Origin: a virus
IMG/VR virus record: IMGVR_UViG_3300048834_000273
Span: 1-35,564 of that record
Strand: one strand, 5' to 3'
Length of the DNA: 35,564 nt
Shown: piece by piece, positions 24,312 through 30,748 of the stretch
Layout: each line of letters opens with the position of its first letter
Position numbering within the stretch: position 1 is the stretch's first letter
The notes under the pieces: generated by a model
Databases searched by the model: none
Seen by the model: only the letters and a program-made list of their open reading frames with translations
Told to the model about the DNA's origin: nothing
Made by a program: the position numbers and the translations under genes

Positions 24312-24616
24312 GACGGGTCCTTCTGGTCGTTGCCGTAGATGTCGCGGTGGCGGCGGCCGGCGTGGATGCGGCACGGGGTGCAGTCGGGGGAGCAGCGTGC
24401 GGGGCCGTCGCCGATGAGGGTGAGGGTGCAGCCGGTGGGGCAGGTGCAGCGGCGGCCGGCGGTGCTGGTGGGGTCGCAGAGTTCGTGGCGGCGGCGTTGC
24501 CCGCCGACCATCGGCTGGTGGCACACCTCGCACAGCGGAGCCTTGGAGGTGGGGCGGTGTTGTGACCAGCCGCCACCGCGGCGCCCGTACACCAGGTCGG
24601 TCTTCGACGTCGTCAC
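24308..24616 (-). CDS. Cysteine-rich zinc-binding protein
   Basis: A 102-residue protein from GTG 24616 (GTGA). It has about ten cysteines between residues 30 and 85: CEVC, C(x11)CTCPTGC, then CSPDCTPC, implying two or three zinc sites. The rest is basic (QRRRHEL, RRHRD). It is probably a nucleic acid or protein binding module. No family recognised. Confidence 0.6.
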   Translation of the reverse strand: MTTSKTDLVYGRRGGGWSQHRPTSKAPLCEVCHQPMVGGQRRRHELCDPTSTAGRRCTCPTGCTLTLIGDGPARCSPDCTPCRIHAGRRHRDIYGNDQKDPS

Positions 24617-25131
24617 GACGCGGCCTCGATGAACAGCGGGACGATCTCGCACGCCTCGAGGTCGACGTCTCCCATGTCGCAGGTCTCCTGGTCAGAGCTG
24701 CACTCGTCCACGACGCCGTGATGGGTCGTGCACCACATGACGCCGCCAACCTCGACCCGGAGAGGCGGTGCGGCCTGCTCGATCGCTCGGTGGAGTTCGA
24801 CGTCGGCGATGCCGTCGGAGACGACCAGCACCTTGCACGGCAACGCCCCGTTGAGGCCTTCGGCGATCTTCTCCATCGCGGCGGGCGGGAAGTCGCGGTC
24901 GAGGCGGACGACGAACACGTCGTCGGCGGTGAGGTCGTAGAGGGCGACGCCGACCGCGACCGCTTCGGTGACGGCGCCGAGGCGTGCGTAGTGCTCGTCG
25001 AGCGGGACGGCGCCGGCGGTCTGCTGGCGGAGGCGGTCGATCTCGTCGAGCGCGTCGTGGGCTTCACGGTCGGTCACCCGGTTCCCGGGGGCGAGCTGGG
25101 CGAGCTTCGGGTAGGTGGTGCGGGCGGTCAT
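24613..25131 (-). CDS. Hypothetical early protein
   Basis: A 172-residue protein from ATG 25131. Helical stretch AHDALDEIDRLRQQ near 24-37 is followed by a mixed alpha/beta domain (DDVFVVRLDRDFPPAAMEKI, KVLVVSDGIADVELHRAI) that resembles a small Rossmann-like or ferredoxin-like fold, and a C-terminal Cys/His portion (WCTTHHGVVDECSSDQETC). No clear enzyme motif; unknown function. Confidence 0.55.
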   Translation of the reverse strand: MTARTTYPKLAQLAPGNRVTDREAHDALDEIDRLRQQTAGAVPLDEHYARLGAVTEAVAVGVALYDLTADDVFVVRLDRDFPPAAMEKIAEGLNGALPCKVLVVSDGIADVELHRAIEQAAPPLRVEVGGVMWCTTHHGVVDECSSDQETCDMGDVDLEACEIVPLFIEAAS

Positions 25132-25598
25132 GCGACGGCTCCTGGGCTGTGGGCGTGTTCGGCGGCGGTGTCCTGGGCGACGACCTGGGGTGCGGATCGG
25201 ACGATGCGGTCCCACTGGTCCATGTCGAGCACGGAGAGGGGGAGGCGGAGGCCGAGGTCGTGCCAGCGGCGCTTCAGGTGGCGTTGCACCGGGGGCGGGT
25301 AGCGGCGGCAGATGCGGGCGAGGTCGTCGAAGATCTCGTCGTGCTCGGCCTGGTCCGTCCAGCCCAGCGCAGCCCAGTCCGTTCGGGCTGGTGCGATCGC
25401 GACCGGGATGGTGTCGATCGCGCGGCCGGTGTGGTGCAGGCGGTGGGCTTCGCCGAGCAGCGCGGCGACGTGGTGAGCGACCGTGTGCTGCTGGCCGATG
25501 TCGTCGAGCATCGCCAGGGTGGCGACCTCGTGGCCGTCGCGGCGGATCGCCCACACCCCGGACGGCAACTGGCGGGCGTCCCACACGGGGCCGGTCAC
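25128..25598 (-). CDS. Hypothetical early protein
   Basis: A 156-residue protein from GTG 25598 (GTGA overlap upstream). It starts with a beta hairpin (GPVWDARQLPSGVWAIRRDG), then several helices with AHHVAALLGEAHRLHHTGRA and HDEIFDDLARICRRY, and ends with a helix before AEHAHSPG. No motif recognised. A position in the operon between two other unknown genes gives no further clue. Confidence 0.55.
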   Translation of the reverse strand: MTGPVWDARQLPSGVWAIRRDGHEVATLAMLDDIGQQHTVAHHVAALLGEAHRLHHTGRAIDTIPVAIAPARTDWAALGWTDQAEHDEIFDDLARICRRYPPPVQRHLKRRWHDLGLRLPLSVLDMDQWDRIVRSAPQVVAQDTAAEHAHSPGAVA

Positions 25599-25972
25599 CG
25601 GGGTACCTGGTCCACGATGGGGCCGTCGGGCTCGTACTCGGGCAAGTCGTACGTGACGACCTCTACGAGCCGCCACCGCTTCCGGGTGATCGTCAGCGGG
25701 GCGTCGTACAGCTGGTCGGGGCACTCGGTCTCGAAGCCGTAGTCACCCCAGTCGCCGTGGCTGACGTTCTCCCAGGTGTACGCCTCCTCCCCGACCTCGG
25801 CGGTCGAGAACGACTTGATGTCGGCCGGCTCCCCGCAGTTGGCGCACAAGATCCAGCCGTTGCGGATGCCGACGTCGCGCCACTGCTCCGCTGTGAGTCC
25901 TCGCACCGTGTCGGCGATCCCCTCACGGATAGCGTCGACCTGGCTTTGAGTCAGCTTTGCCGGGAGTGCCAT
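25595..25972 (-). CDS. Hypothetical early protein with CxxC
   Basis: A 125-residue protein. ATG 25972 is chosen because it overlaps the preceding stop as TGATG; GTG 25975 is possible. An N-terminal helix (SQVDAIREGIADTV) precedes CANC near residues 43-46 and a Trp/Asp-rich, probably beta, remainder ending EYEPDGPIVDQVPR. No known family. Confidence 0.55.
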   Translation of the reverse strand: MALPAKLTQSQVDAIREGIADTVRGLTAEQWRDVGIRNGWILCANCGEPADIKSFSTAEVGEEAYTWENVSHGDWGDYGFETECPDQLYDAPLTITRKRWRLVEVVTYDLPEYEPDGPIVDQVPR

Positions 25973-26142
25973 CACTGCTCTCCTTCGTCGAGGGCCTGGC
26001 GGCGGAGCTCGAACTTGCGGCCGGCGTGCGCGACGTGGGTGAGGTGGCAGCGGTACAGCTCGTAGCCCGGGCCGGGTCGGCCGATGATGAGGTAGAAGCC
26101 GTCGGGGGCGTTCACGAGCTCCACCGAGCCGTTCACATCCAT
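25972..26142 (-). CDS. Small early protein (too short for most gene finders)
   Basis: A 56-residue product starting at ATG 26142, coupled to both neighbours (ATGA upstream, TGATG downstream). It reads MDVNGSVELVNAPDGFYLII then a basic stretch with AGRKFELRRQALDEGEQ. Shape suggests a beta hairpin plus helix. Function unknown; support is from perfect operon packing. Confidence 0.55.
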   Translation of the reverse strand: MDVNGSVELVNAPDGFYLIIGRPGPGYELYRCHLTHVAHAGRKFELRRQALDEGEQ

Positions 26143-26348
26143 CACGCCACCGTCCCGGCGGTGAACCCGATCACCTCGGTGTTCGGGGTGTGCGTGATGT
26201 CGGAGTCGAGGACGTCGAGTTCGCAGCGGTCCTCGAGGGCGATCGAGATCGTGTCGACGATCTCCTGCTCATCGACATCAGCCCACGTGGCGTCGAGCTC
26301 GACGAGCAGCGCGATCAGATAGCGCGGTCGGCCGGTCGTGGTGGTCAT
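26142..26348 (-). CDS. Hypothetical early protein
   Basis: A 68-residue protein from ATG 26348. It has the pattern strand (RYLIALLVELDAT), helix (EQEIVDTISIALEDR), strand (DVLDSDITH), resembling a small ferredoxin-like domain. It overlaps both neighbours by four bases. Function unknown. Confidence 0.55.
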   Translation of the reverse strand: MTTTTGRPRYLIALLVELDATWADVDEQEIVDTISIALEDRCELDVLDSDITHTPNTEVIGFTAGTVA

Positions 26349-26599
26349 GGGTTCCTCCTGAGAACGGGTGCCGTCTCTCCGGCTGTCACGCCTGCGTTCC
26401 CTCGACCACTCCCCGCGGGTGTTCGCGGTACTGCATCGGCGCCAGGACAGGGCGCTGTCGAGGGCTCCTCCCCCGCCGGCACGACGGGAGCGGACTGGTT
26501 CGGGGTGGGGTCGTCGAGCAGCCGGGTGCGGGCCATCGCCCGCAGCAGCACGAACACGGCGACCACGAACGCCCAGGCGGCGAGATCGGCGCGGGTCAT
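26345..26599 (-). CDS. Small membrane protein
   Basis: An 84-residue protein from ATG 26599. A single hydrophobic helix (LAAWAFVVAVFVLLRAMA, about residues 6-23) is followed by a Pro/Ala/Gly-rich, probably unstructured tail. The N-terminus is short and the tail Arg-ended. Function unknown; could interact with the host membrane. Confidence 0.5.
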   Translation of the reverse strand: MTRADLAAWAFVVAVFVLLRAMARTRLLDDPTPNQSAPVVPAGEEPSTAPCPGADAVPRTPAGSGRGNAGVTAGETAPVLRRNP

Positions 26600-26766
26600 G
26601 CGTCGCCTCGCTTCACGGTGACGGTCGCCCCGTTGGAGTACGACTGGACGTGGTGCACGTACCAGCGCCCGGCGCAGATCAGGATGTAGTCGTCGGAGAT
26701 CGTGCGCTCCTCGAACACCTCGCCCGTGTCTGGGTCTGAGATCGTCACCTTGATCGGACCGTTCAT
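26596..26766 (-). CDS. Small early protein
   Basis: A 56-residue beta-rich protein from ATG 26766, with ATGA overlaps to both neighbours. It reads like a single SH3-like barrel (KVTISDPDTGEVFEERTISD, WYVHHVQSYSNGATVTVK). No motif identifies the function. Confidence 0.55.
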   Translation of the reverse strand: MNGPIKVTISDPDTGEVFEERTISDDYILICAGRWYVHHVQSYSNGATVTVKRGDA

Positions 26767-27182
26767 GCGTCGACCTGCCGGCGGGGCTGGTTGGTGCGGT
26801 GGATCGCTGCGAGGACCGGGCCGCGGGCCTTCCCGGTGGCGCACATGTGGCACGGCTGCACCGAGCTGGCCCGGTGGGTCTCGGTGCCGTCGGGGAGTCG
26901 GCGGATGATGTCGGCGCCGGTCACCCAGCCGGTGTTGTCGCAGATCAGGCAGTCCGGGCCGCGGGTCGACGCATCGTCCAGGTGCAGGCTGTGGTACTGG
27001 TCGAGGAACCGGGCGACCGACGGTGCGTGCTGCTCGCTCTTGCGGAGCCGGACGTAGGCGGTGGTGGCGCGGCCGGGCTCGAGGTCGAGCAGGGCGTCCT
27101 CCCAGATGTGCGCCGCGACACCGCCGCGGGTCCAGGTCTGTGTGATGCGGGTCGCCAGGTCGGCGGCCTCGTTCGGGGTCAC
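26763..27182 (-). CDS. DnaJ-type zinc-motif protein
   Basis: A 139-residue protein from GTG 27182. The first half is helical (AADLATRITQTWTRGGVAAH). The second half holds CLICDNTGW near residues 77-85 and CHMCATGKARG near 110-120, the paired CxxCxxTG knuckles of DnaJ-like zinc fingers. Such motifs occur in phage replication or loader-type small proteins, though no J-domain is seen. Likely protein or nucleic acid contact; role unproven. Confidence 0.6.
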   Translation of the reverse strand: MTPNEAADLATRITQTWTRGGVAAHIWEDALLDLEPGRATTAYVRLRKSEQHAPSVARFLDQYHSLHLDDASTRGPDCLICDNTGWVTGADIIRRLPDGTETHRASSVQPCHMCATGKARGPVLAAIHRTNQPRRQVDA

Positions 27183-27421
27183 CGCAGACTCCTGAACCAG
27201 GACCGGTTCGCCGGGCGCTCCGTGACGACCGGACGCCGCTCGACGAGCGTGCCGTCCAGGTGGAGCTCGAAGTTGTAGGCGGCCGGCTGGTCGCGGCGCA
27301 CCGGTGGGAGCGGGCGGGGCTGCCAGGTGGCGACCTGGGCGTGGAGCACGGCGAACCAGGTGCGGATCCGCTCGACCGCTTCGATCGAGTCGGCGTGCAC
27401 CCTGTCGATCGGGGCGTTCAC
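27179..27421 (-). CDS. Hypothetical early protein
   Basis: An 80-residue protein from GTG 27421 (GTGA). One helix (DSIEAVERIRTWFAVLHAQV) followed by a Pro/Arg linker and a short strand region (NFELHLDGTLVERRPVV). No motif recognised. The reading frame is supported by four-base overlaps at both ends. Confidence 0.55.
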   Translation of the reverse strand: MNAPIDRVHADSIEAVERIRTWFAVLHAQVATWQPRPLPPVRRDQPAAYNFELHLDGTLVERRPVVTERPANRSWFRSLR

Positions 27422-27654
27422 AGTGCGTGCCTTCGTGGGTGGCCGGCTGGCAGGGTGCAGCCGGGTGTCTCGCACGAGCCGGGCCAGTCGCCGTGGAACG
27501 TGCGGCGGTCGTCCTCCGCCCACGACACCGTGGTGCTGGAGCCGGGGAAGGCGTAGTCGTTGAGCGTGCCCTGGTGCGTCATGTGTGGGAGTGGCTTCTC
27601 GCACGCGATCTCGATCGCGTGCGGGAACGGGCGGATCCGGGCGTCGCAGTTCAC
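27418..27654 (-). CDS. Small zinc-binding protein
   Basis: A 78-residue protein from GTG 27654. A C3/C18 pair with nearby His residues lies at the start and 'CETPGCTLPAGHPRRH' at the end. The latter type of Cx4-5C...GHx3H mini motif is common in small actinophage proteins. Metal-binding is likely; function unknown. Confidence 0.6.
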   Translation of the reverse strand: MNCDARIRPFPHAIEIACEKPLPHMTHQGTLNDYAFPGSSTTVSWAEDDRRTFHGDWPGSCETPGCTLPAGHPRRHAL

Positions 27655-27872
27655 CGGTCACCGTCCCGCACGTTCGACGGGTGGCGACGCTCGGACTTGC
27701 GACGCTGAGCGTCGAGCCAGCGGCGCTCCTCGGCGAGGTCGCGCTCCGCCTCCCGGCGGTTGGCTCGGTCCTGCAGTGCGCCGTGCGCCCAGCCGATCGC
27801 TAGCGCGGCGGCGATCAGGCCGGTGATCACGCCGAACGTGTGCCAGCCCGACAGAGCGAGGACCGGGGTCAT
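27651..27872 (-). CDS. Small membrane protein with coiled-coil tail
   Basis: A 73-residue protein from ATG 27872. One transmembrane helix (FGVITGLIAAALAIGWAHGAL, residues 13-33), then a highly charged helix (REAERDLAEERRWLDAQRRK). The look is spanin- or Rz-like in general layout, but nothing ties it to lysis. Placed within early genes. Function unknown. Confidence 0.55.
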   Translation of the reverse strand: MTPVLALSGWHTFGVITGLIAAALAIGWAHGALQDRANRREAERDLAEERRWLDAQRRKSERRHPSNVRDGDR

Positions 27873-28018
27873 CGGACGCTCCGATCACGCCACCACGCCA
27901 CGACGTGACGGGCCTCGGCGACGATCTCCGGCCACAGCGACCAGATCACGGCGGCGGTGGTGATGATCGTGACGATCCCCCACCAGCCGGCCATCGACTC
28001 GGCGCTGTGCGGGTTCAC
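27869..28018 (-). CDS. Small membrane protein starting with duplicated junction
   Basis: A 49-residue protein from GTG 28018. One transmembrane helix (GIVTIITTAAVIWSLWPEIV) and a basic tail. The first codons (V-N-P-H-S) and the overlapping stop of the previous gene are identical in sequence to the start of the gene at 28015-28278. See the repeat entry. Confidence 0.5.
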   Translation of the reverse strand: MNPHSAESMAGWWGIVTIITTAAVIWSLWPEIVAEARHVVAWWRDRSVR

Positions 28019-28280
28019 GCCGGCACCGCCTCGAGGATCGGCGGCTGCTGTCGGGGTGTGGCGTCGAGGGTGGACCAGGCGGCCCGGATCTCGATCGCTG
28101 CGAGGTCGTACCCGTTCGGGCCTTCGATGCTCCACGAGCGGAGCTCGTGGGCGTACTGGTCGAGCGCGACCGCTGCGCAGATCATCGCTTCGCACGAGAT
28201 CGGGCCGGGGCTCACCTCGAGGTGCCACCACTGGTGGGGGCTGGTGGCGGGGATCGGTTCGGTGCTGTGCGGGTTCACGC
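28004..28280. repeat. 17-bp direct repeat at two stop/start junctions
   Basis: The sequence gctgtgcgggttcacgc lies at 28004-28020 and again at 28264-28280. On the minus strand each copy contains the stop of one gene (GCG-TGA) overlapping the GTG of the next (V-N-P-H-S). The two copies are 260 bp apart and bracket exactly one gene (28015-28278). Exact flanking repeats would let recombination delete that gene without disturbing frames. Confidence 0.75.
28015..28278 (-). CDS. Hypothetical early protein bracketed by a direct repeat
   Basis: An 87-residue protein from GTG 28278. It is mostly helical (EAMICAAVALDQYAHELRSW, AAIEIRAAWSTLDAT) with a Trp-rich N-terminus. It is precisely flanked by 17-bp repeats at its start and end, so it may be a mobile cassette gene ('moron'-like insertion). 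No family recognised. Confidence 0.55.
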   Translation of the reverse strand: MNPHSTEPIPATSPHQWWHLEVSPGPISCEAMICAAVALDQYAHELRSWSIEGPNGYDLAAIEIRAAWSTLDATPRQQPPILEAVPA

Positions 28281-28571
28281 TGCACCCCGCTCGCTGCCGA
28301 CGAGCACGTCGGCCAGGTCGAGGCTGGCGGCGACCACCGCGGCCTGCGCGTCGATGTCGTCGGCGAGGCGGCGGAGCATGGCGGCGAACTCGGCCGGGGT
28401 CGGGTCACCGCTCCCCGACGCGGCGCTGACCGTGACGAGGCTGCCGAGCTCGAGCGAGGTCATGATCCCCTGCTCCGGGTTCGAGCTGAGACGGACCCGG
28501 GCGCTCACCTGGGCGGGTGAGGCGATGAAGCACCGGACGGTCGTGTACAGGTGCCGGGGTGGTGTGGTCAT
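28275..28571 (-). CDS. Hypothetical early protein
   Basis: A 98-residue protein from ATG 28571. Strand-rich first half (HLYTTVRCFIASPAQVSARV), then a loop and a helix (PAEFAAMLRRLADDIDAQAA) to an Ala-rich end. No known motif. It overlaps both neighbours by four bases. Confidence 0.55.
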   Translation of the reverse strand: MTTPPRHLYTTVRCFIASPAQVSARVRLSSNPEQGIMTSLELGSLVTVSAASGSGDPTPAEFAAMLRRLADDIDAQAAVVAASLDLADVLVGSERGAA

Positions 28572-28792
28572 GATGATCCTCCTGAGATCGGTGACGAGCT
28601 GGCGGTGGTGGCGTTGTGCGCTGCGAACGCCTGGGCGGCCTGTGCTGCCCGGGCGTACGCCTCGCTGCGAGGGCGGTCGGCGTGGCGGTGGAACCGGTAG
28701 ATGAACCGGACGTCGCCGCGCTGTTGCGGGGTGAGCGCAGGCATCCAGCGGCGCAACGCCTGGGACAGCAGGTGGTCGAGCGGGTCACGCAT
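28568..28792 (-). CDS. Hypothetical early protein
   Basis: A 74-residue protein from ATG 28792, overlapping the GIY-YIG gene end by 8 bp. It is a basic helical protein (DHLLSQALRRWMPALTPQQR, RSEAYARAAQAAQAFAAHNA) with a Ser/Gly-rich end. Nucleic acid contact is possible; no family recognised. Confidence 0.55.
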   Translation of the reverse strand: MRDPLDHLLSQALRRWMPALTPQQRGDVRFIYRFHRHADRPRSEAYARAAQAAQAFAAHNATTASSSPISGGSS

Positions 28793-29309
28793 CGCCGGGG
28801 TCCTCGGTGTAGGCGTCTCCGAACAGGGTCAGGCCCTTGGCGCGCATCTCCCGGGCGAGCCACTCGGCGCCGTCGCACGCAGCGAACCTGGCCGAGGCCT
28901 CCTGTGCCGCGTCTCGGCGTTCGTCGACCGCCCAGCGCTCGAAGTCGTCAGCGGTCGCAGCGGCGAGACACACGCGCTCGGTGCCGATCGAGAGGGGGCG
29001 ATCAGCCACGGCGCCCACCTCGTCGCGGGCCGGCCACCGTCGCGCTGCCGCGACTCGTCGCAGCAGGAGCGATGCGCTGACGTGGCCCGCGTGCTGCACG
29101 TTGGCCGGTGGCCGCAGTGCTGCGATGGTGTTTCGCTCCGCACGTAGCGCCGCCGTCCGGTCGGTGAAGCTGCCCAGCACGTCGAGCGCATCCGTGGGGG
29201 CTGCGATGCCGGTCTGACGGTGATCCGCCAAGCGTGCCGCCAGGTCGTGTGTCACCCCGATGTAGCGGATCTGGCCGCCGCGGCGGATCGCGTAGACGTG
29301 GTGCGTCAC
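28785..29309 (-). CDS. GIY-YIG nuclease-domain protein
   Basis: A 174-residue protein from GTG 29309 (GTGA overlap with the excisionase-like gene). The N-terminus has the GIY-YIG motifs HVYAIRR (4-10) and QIRYIGVTHDLAARLADHR (13-31), including the usual Arg and His. The C-terminal 100 residues are helical (DDFERWAVDERRDAAQEASA) and unknown. It is the second gene of the early operon, so it is expressed immediately; a role in degrading competing DNA or in recombination is possible. Confidence 0.78.
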   Translation of the reverse strand: MTHHVYAIRRGGQIRYIGVTHDLAARLADHRQTGIAAPTDALDVLGSFTDRTAALRAERNTIAALRPPANVQHAGHVSASLLLRRVAAARRWPARDEVGAVADRPLSIGTERVCLAAATADDFERWAVDERRDAAQEASARFAACDGAEWLAREMRAKGLTLFGDAYTEDPGDA

Positions 29310-29485
29310 GCTGCGGCCTCGCTGCGGAGGCGCTCGACGTCGGCGACGTGCCACCAGCAGGCGCCCCGCTTGCCGGGGGCCTTGATGGCGGGCTGGATGC
29401 TGTGGGCGGCGACGAGCCGGTGGAACCGTGAGACGGTGACCCCCAGCGCTTCGGCCGCTTCCCGAGTGGTAAGCGTTTTCGTCAC
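29306..29485 (-). CDS. Excisionase / Cro-like HTH protein
   Basis: A 59-residue protein from GTG 29485. The HTH_17 (MerR/Xis-type) pattern is clear: LTTREAAEALGVTVSRFHRL, then KRGACWWHVADVERLR as the wing. Proteins of this type are excisionases or Cro-like regulators. It is the first gene of the early leftward operon, divergent from the repressor, and its promoter overlaps an operator-like repeat. There is no ribosome site; the -10 box ends 7 bases before the GTG, so the mRNA is probably leaderless. Confidence 0.8.
   Translation of the reverse strand: MTKTLTTREAAEALGVTVSRFHRLVAAHSIQPAIKAPGKRGACWWHVADVERLRSEAAA
29471..29482. promoter_or_regulatory. Operator-like repeat 1
   Basis: Reads aagcgttttcgt, sharing the core aa(g/a)cgttt(c/t)cg with two other copies nearby. 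It lies within codons 2-5 of the excisionase-like gene, directly downstream of the leftward promoter. Confidence 0.55.
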
Positions 29486-29492
29486 GGAAAGC

Positions 29493-29521
29493 AGTAGACA
29501 CCACGCGGGCGACGGTGTCAA
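29493..29521 (-). promoter_or_regulatory. Leftward early promoter (leaderless)
   Basis: On the minus strand TTGACA (29521-29516) is separated by 17 bases from TCTACT (29498-29493); the GTG of the excisionase-like gene starts 7 bases after the -10. The -35 box is a perfect consensus. The second operator copy overlaps it. It should drive the whole early operon to 17827. Confidence 0.8.
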
Positions 29522-29532
29522 GCGTTTCCGAG
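29520..29532. promoter_or_regulatory. Operator-like repeat 2
   Basis: Reads aagcgtttccgag; overlaps the -35 region of the leftward promoter, where a bound repressor would block RNA polymerase. Confidence 0.6.
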
Positions 29533-29551
29533 AATCACCCGGGCATCCCTC

Positions 29552-29581
29552 TTGCTAAACGTTTCCGAGTGCGCGCACGAT
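29552..29581 (+). promoter_or_regulatory. Repressor-gene promoter (weak, leaderless)
   Basis: TTGCTA (29552-29557), an 18-base spacer and CACGAT (29576-29581) precede the repressor ATG (29588) by six bases. No ribosome site is visible. Operator copy 3 lies within the spacer, suggesting autoregulation. Confidence 0.5.
29557..29569. promoter_or_regulatory. Operator-like repeat 3
   Basis: Reads aaacgtttccgag; same orientation as copies 1 and 2, with start-to-start spacings of 49 and 37 bp. It sits inside the repressor promoter. Confidence 0.55.
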
Positions 29582-29587
29582 TCCGCA

Positions 29588-29926
29588 ATGGAAGCAGCGC
29601 ACACCGCCCTCATCCCCGTCTGGACGCTCGGCGATCGACTCCGCAAGGCCCGCGAGGTAGCCGGGATGGACGCCGAGATCATGGCCCAGCACGTCGGCGT
29701 CACCGACCGCACGATTCGCAACTACGAGACGGACACCACCCCGGTGAAGCGGTCCGTCATCCTCGGCTACTCGATGGCGACCGGCGTCCCGGTCGAGTGG
29801 ATCGAAACCGGCGTCACGCCGCCGAGCGACCCGACCCTGGTTACCCGCTGGTATGCCGTCTGCTCTGGCAGTCCGCCCGACCGGAAGACCGTCCTGAGAC
29901 TCGCTCAAGCCCCGGTCGCCGCGTGA
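29588..29926 (+). CDS. Phage immunity repressor (HTH_XRE), degron-like C-terminus
   Basis: A 112-residue protein from ATG 29588. Residues 14-50 are an XRE-type HTH (LGDRLRKAREVAGMDAEIMA, then QHVGVTDRTIRNYETD). The rest is a tail of about 50 residues ending Gln-Ala-Pro-Val-Ala-Ala, similar to ssrA-type ClpX degrons. It has no LexA-like peptidase domain. The integrase gene follows 13 bp downstream. In mycobacteriophages with integration-dependent immunity, attP lies in the repressor's 3' end, and integration removes such a tag to yield a stable, shorter repressor. That mechanism is inferred here; a standard small repressor is the alternative. Confidence 0.8.
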   Translation: MEAAHTALIPVWTLGDRLRKAREVAGMDAEIMAQHVGVTDRTIRNYETDTTPVKRSVILGYSMATGVPVEWIETGVTPPSDPTLVTRWYAVCSGSPPDRKTVLRLAQAPVAA

Positions 29927-29939
29927 CGATTGTTGCGCC

Positions 29940-30713
29940 ATGCACACGATCAATGCCTTCCTCAGCTACCAATCGTTGCGTGGGTTCTCGGCCCGCACGA
30001 TCGCCCGGCGCCGCTGGACCCTGCGGGCCGTCTGCATCGAGACCGGCCGGGATCTCGACCGGCTGCGCAGCGTCGATGTCGAGGTGTTCCTCGCCCGACG
30101 GCCGGCGGCCGAGTCCCGGCGGGCGCTGCTCGGCGATCTGCGTGCGTACTACCGGTGGGCGCTCCCCCGCGGGTTCGCCCACCACGACCCGACGGTGCTG
30201 TTCGACGCCCCGCGTGTCCCGCGTCGCGATCCGCGGCCGTTGACCGGCACCGAGATCCGCCTCCTCCTCGACGGTGCGCCACCACGCACCCGTCGCGCCG
30301 TCGCCCTGGGCGCCTATGCAGGGCTGCGGGCCGGCGAGATCGGGCGCATCACCGCCACCGACGTCCGAGGCGGCGTCGTGCACGTCCGGGGCGGCAAGGG
30401 AGGCAAGGACCGGACCGTCCCGTTGCACCCGGCGCTCGAGGTCGAGTGCCGAGGCTGCGTCGGTCTGCTCGTCGGCCTCGCCCCTGACGGCGTGTCGGCC
30501 CTGATCCGTGACCGGATGCGCGCCGTCGAGCTCGACGGCCATCGCTGCCACGACCTGCGGGCCACGTTCGCCACCGAGGCGGTCAGGGTGGCGCCGATCC
30601 CGACCGTCGCCCGCTGGCTCGGTCACGCCAACTGGTCGACGACGCAGCGCTACGTGATGGTCGACCCCGGTGACGCCGAGCAGGTCGCGGCCATGTTCCC
30701 GATGGCGGCCTGA
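29940..30713 (+). CDS. int: Tyrosine integrase
   Basis: The product has 257 residues from ATG 29940, with no clear ribosome site. The catalytic set of tyrosine recombinases is complete: R130 (YAGLRAGEI), K153 region (GGKGGKDR), H204-x-x-R207 (CHDLRATF), H229 (WLGHANW) and nucleophile Y238 (TTQRYV). An N-terminal SAM-like core-binding domain (residues 1-90) is present, with no extra arm-binding domain, so it is a compact integrase. It ends Pro-Met-Ala-Ala, a degron-like tail as in the repressor. It would join attP and attB. Confidence 0.95.
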   Translation: MHTINAFLSYQSLRGFSARTIARRRWTLRAVCIETGRDLDRLRSVDVEVFLARRPAAESRRALLGDLRAYYRWALPRGFAHHDPTVLFDAPRVPRRDPRPLTGTEIRLLLDGAPPRTRRAVALGAYAGLRAGEIGRITATDVRGGVVHVRGGKGGKDRTVPLHPALEVECRGCVGLLVGLAPDGVSALIRDRMRAVELDGHRCHDLRATFATEAVRVAPIPTVARWLGHANWSTTQRYVMVDPGDAEQVAAMFPMAA

Positions 30714-30736
30714 CCGAGACGGTTGCTCTCGTCAGC

Positions 30737-30742
30737 TACCGT
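30737..30742 (+). promoter_or_regulatory. Possible -10 box for the DUF2510 gene
   Basis: TACCGT ends six bases before the ATG at 30749, the same geometry as the repressor gene. No convincing -35 is seen. It may allow expression separate from integrase, as expected for a prophage-expressed gene. Confidence 0.35.
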
Positions 30743-30748
30743 CCCGGG

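Noticed and set aside
26345-28018. Several small membrane genes as an additional lysis cassette
   Set aside because: They lie in the early operon far from the endolysin, and none has a spanin or holin pattern beyond one helix.
29854-29870. TGCC...GGCA inverted pair as a definite attP core
   Set aside because: Only four base pairs per arm; it could be chance. It is kept only as a weak hint in the immunity finding.
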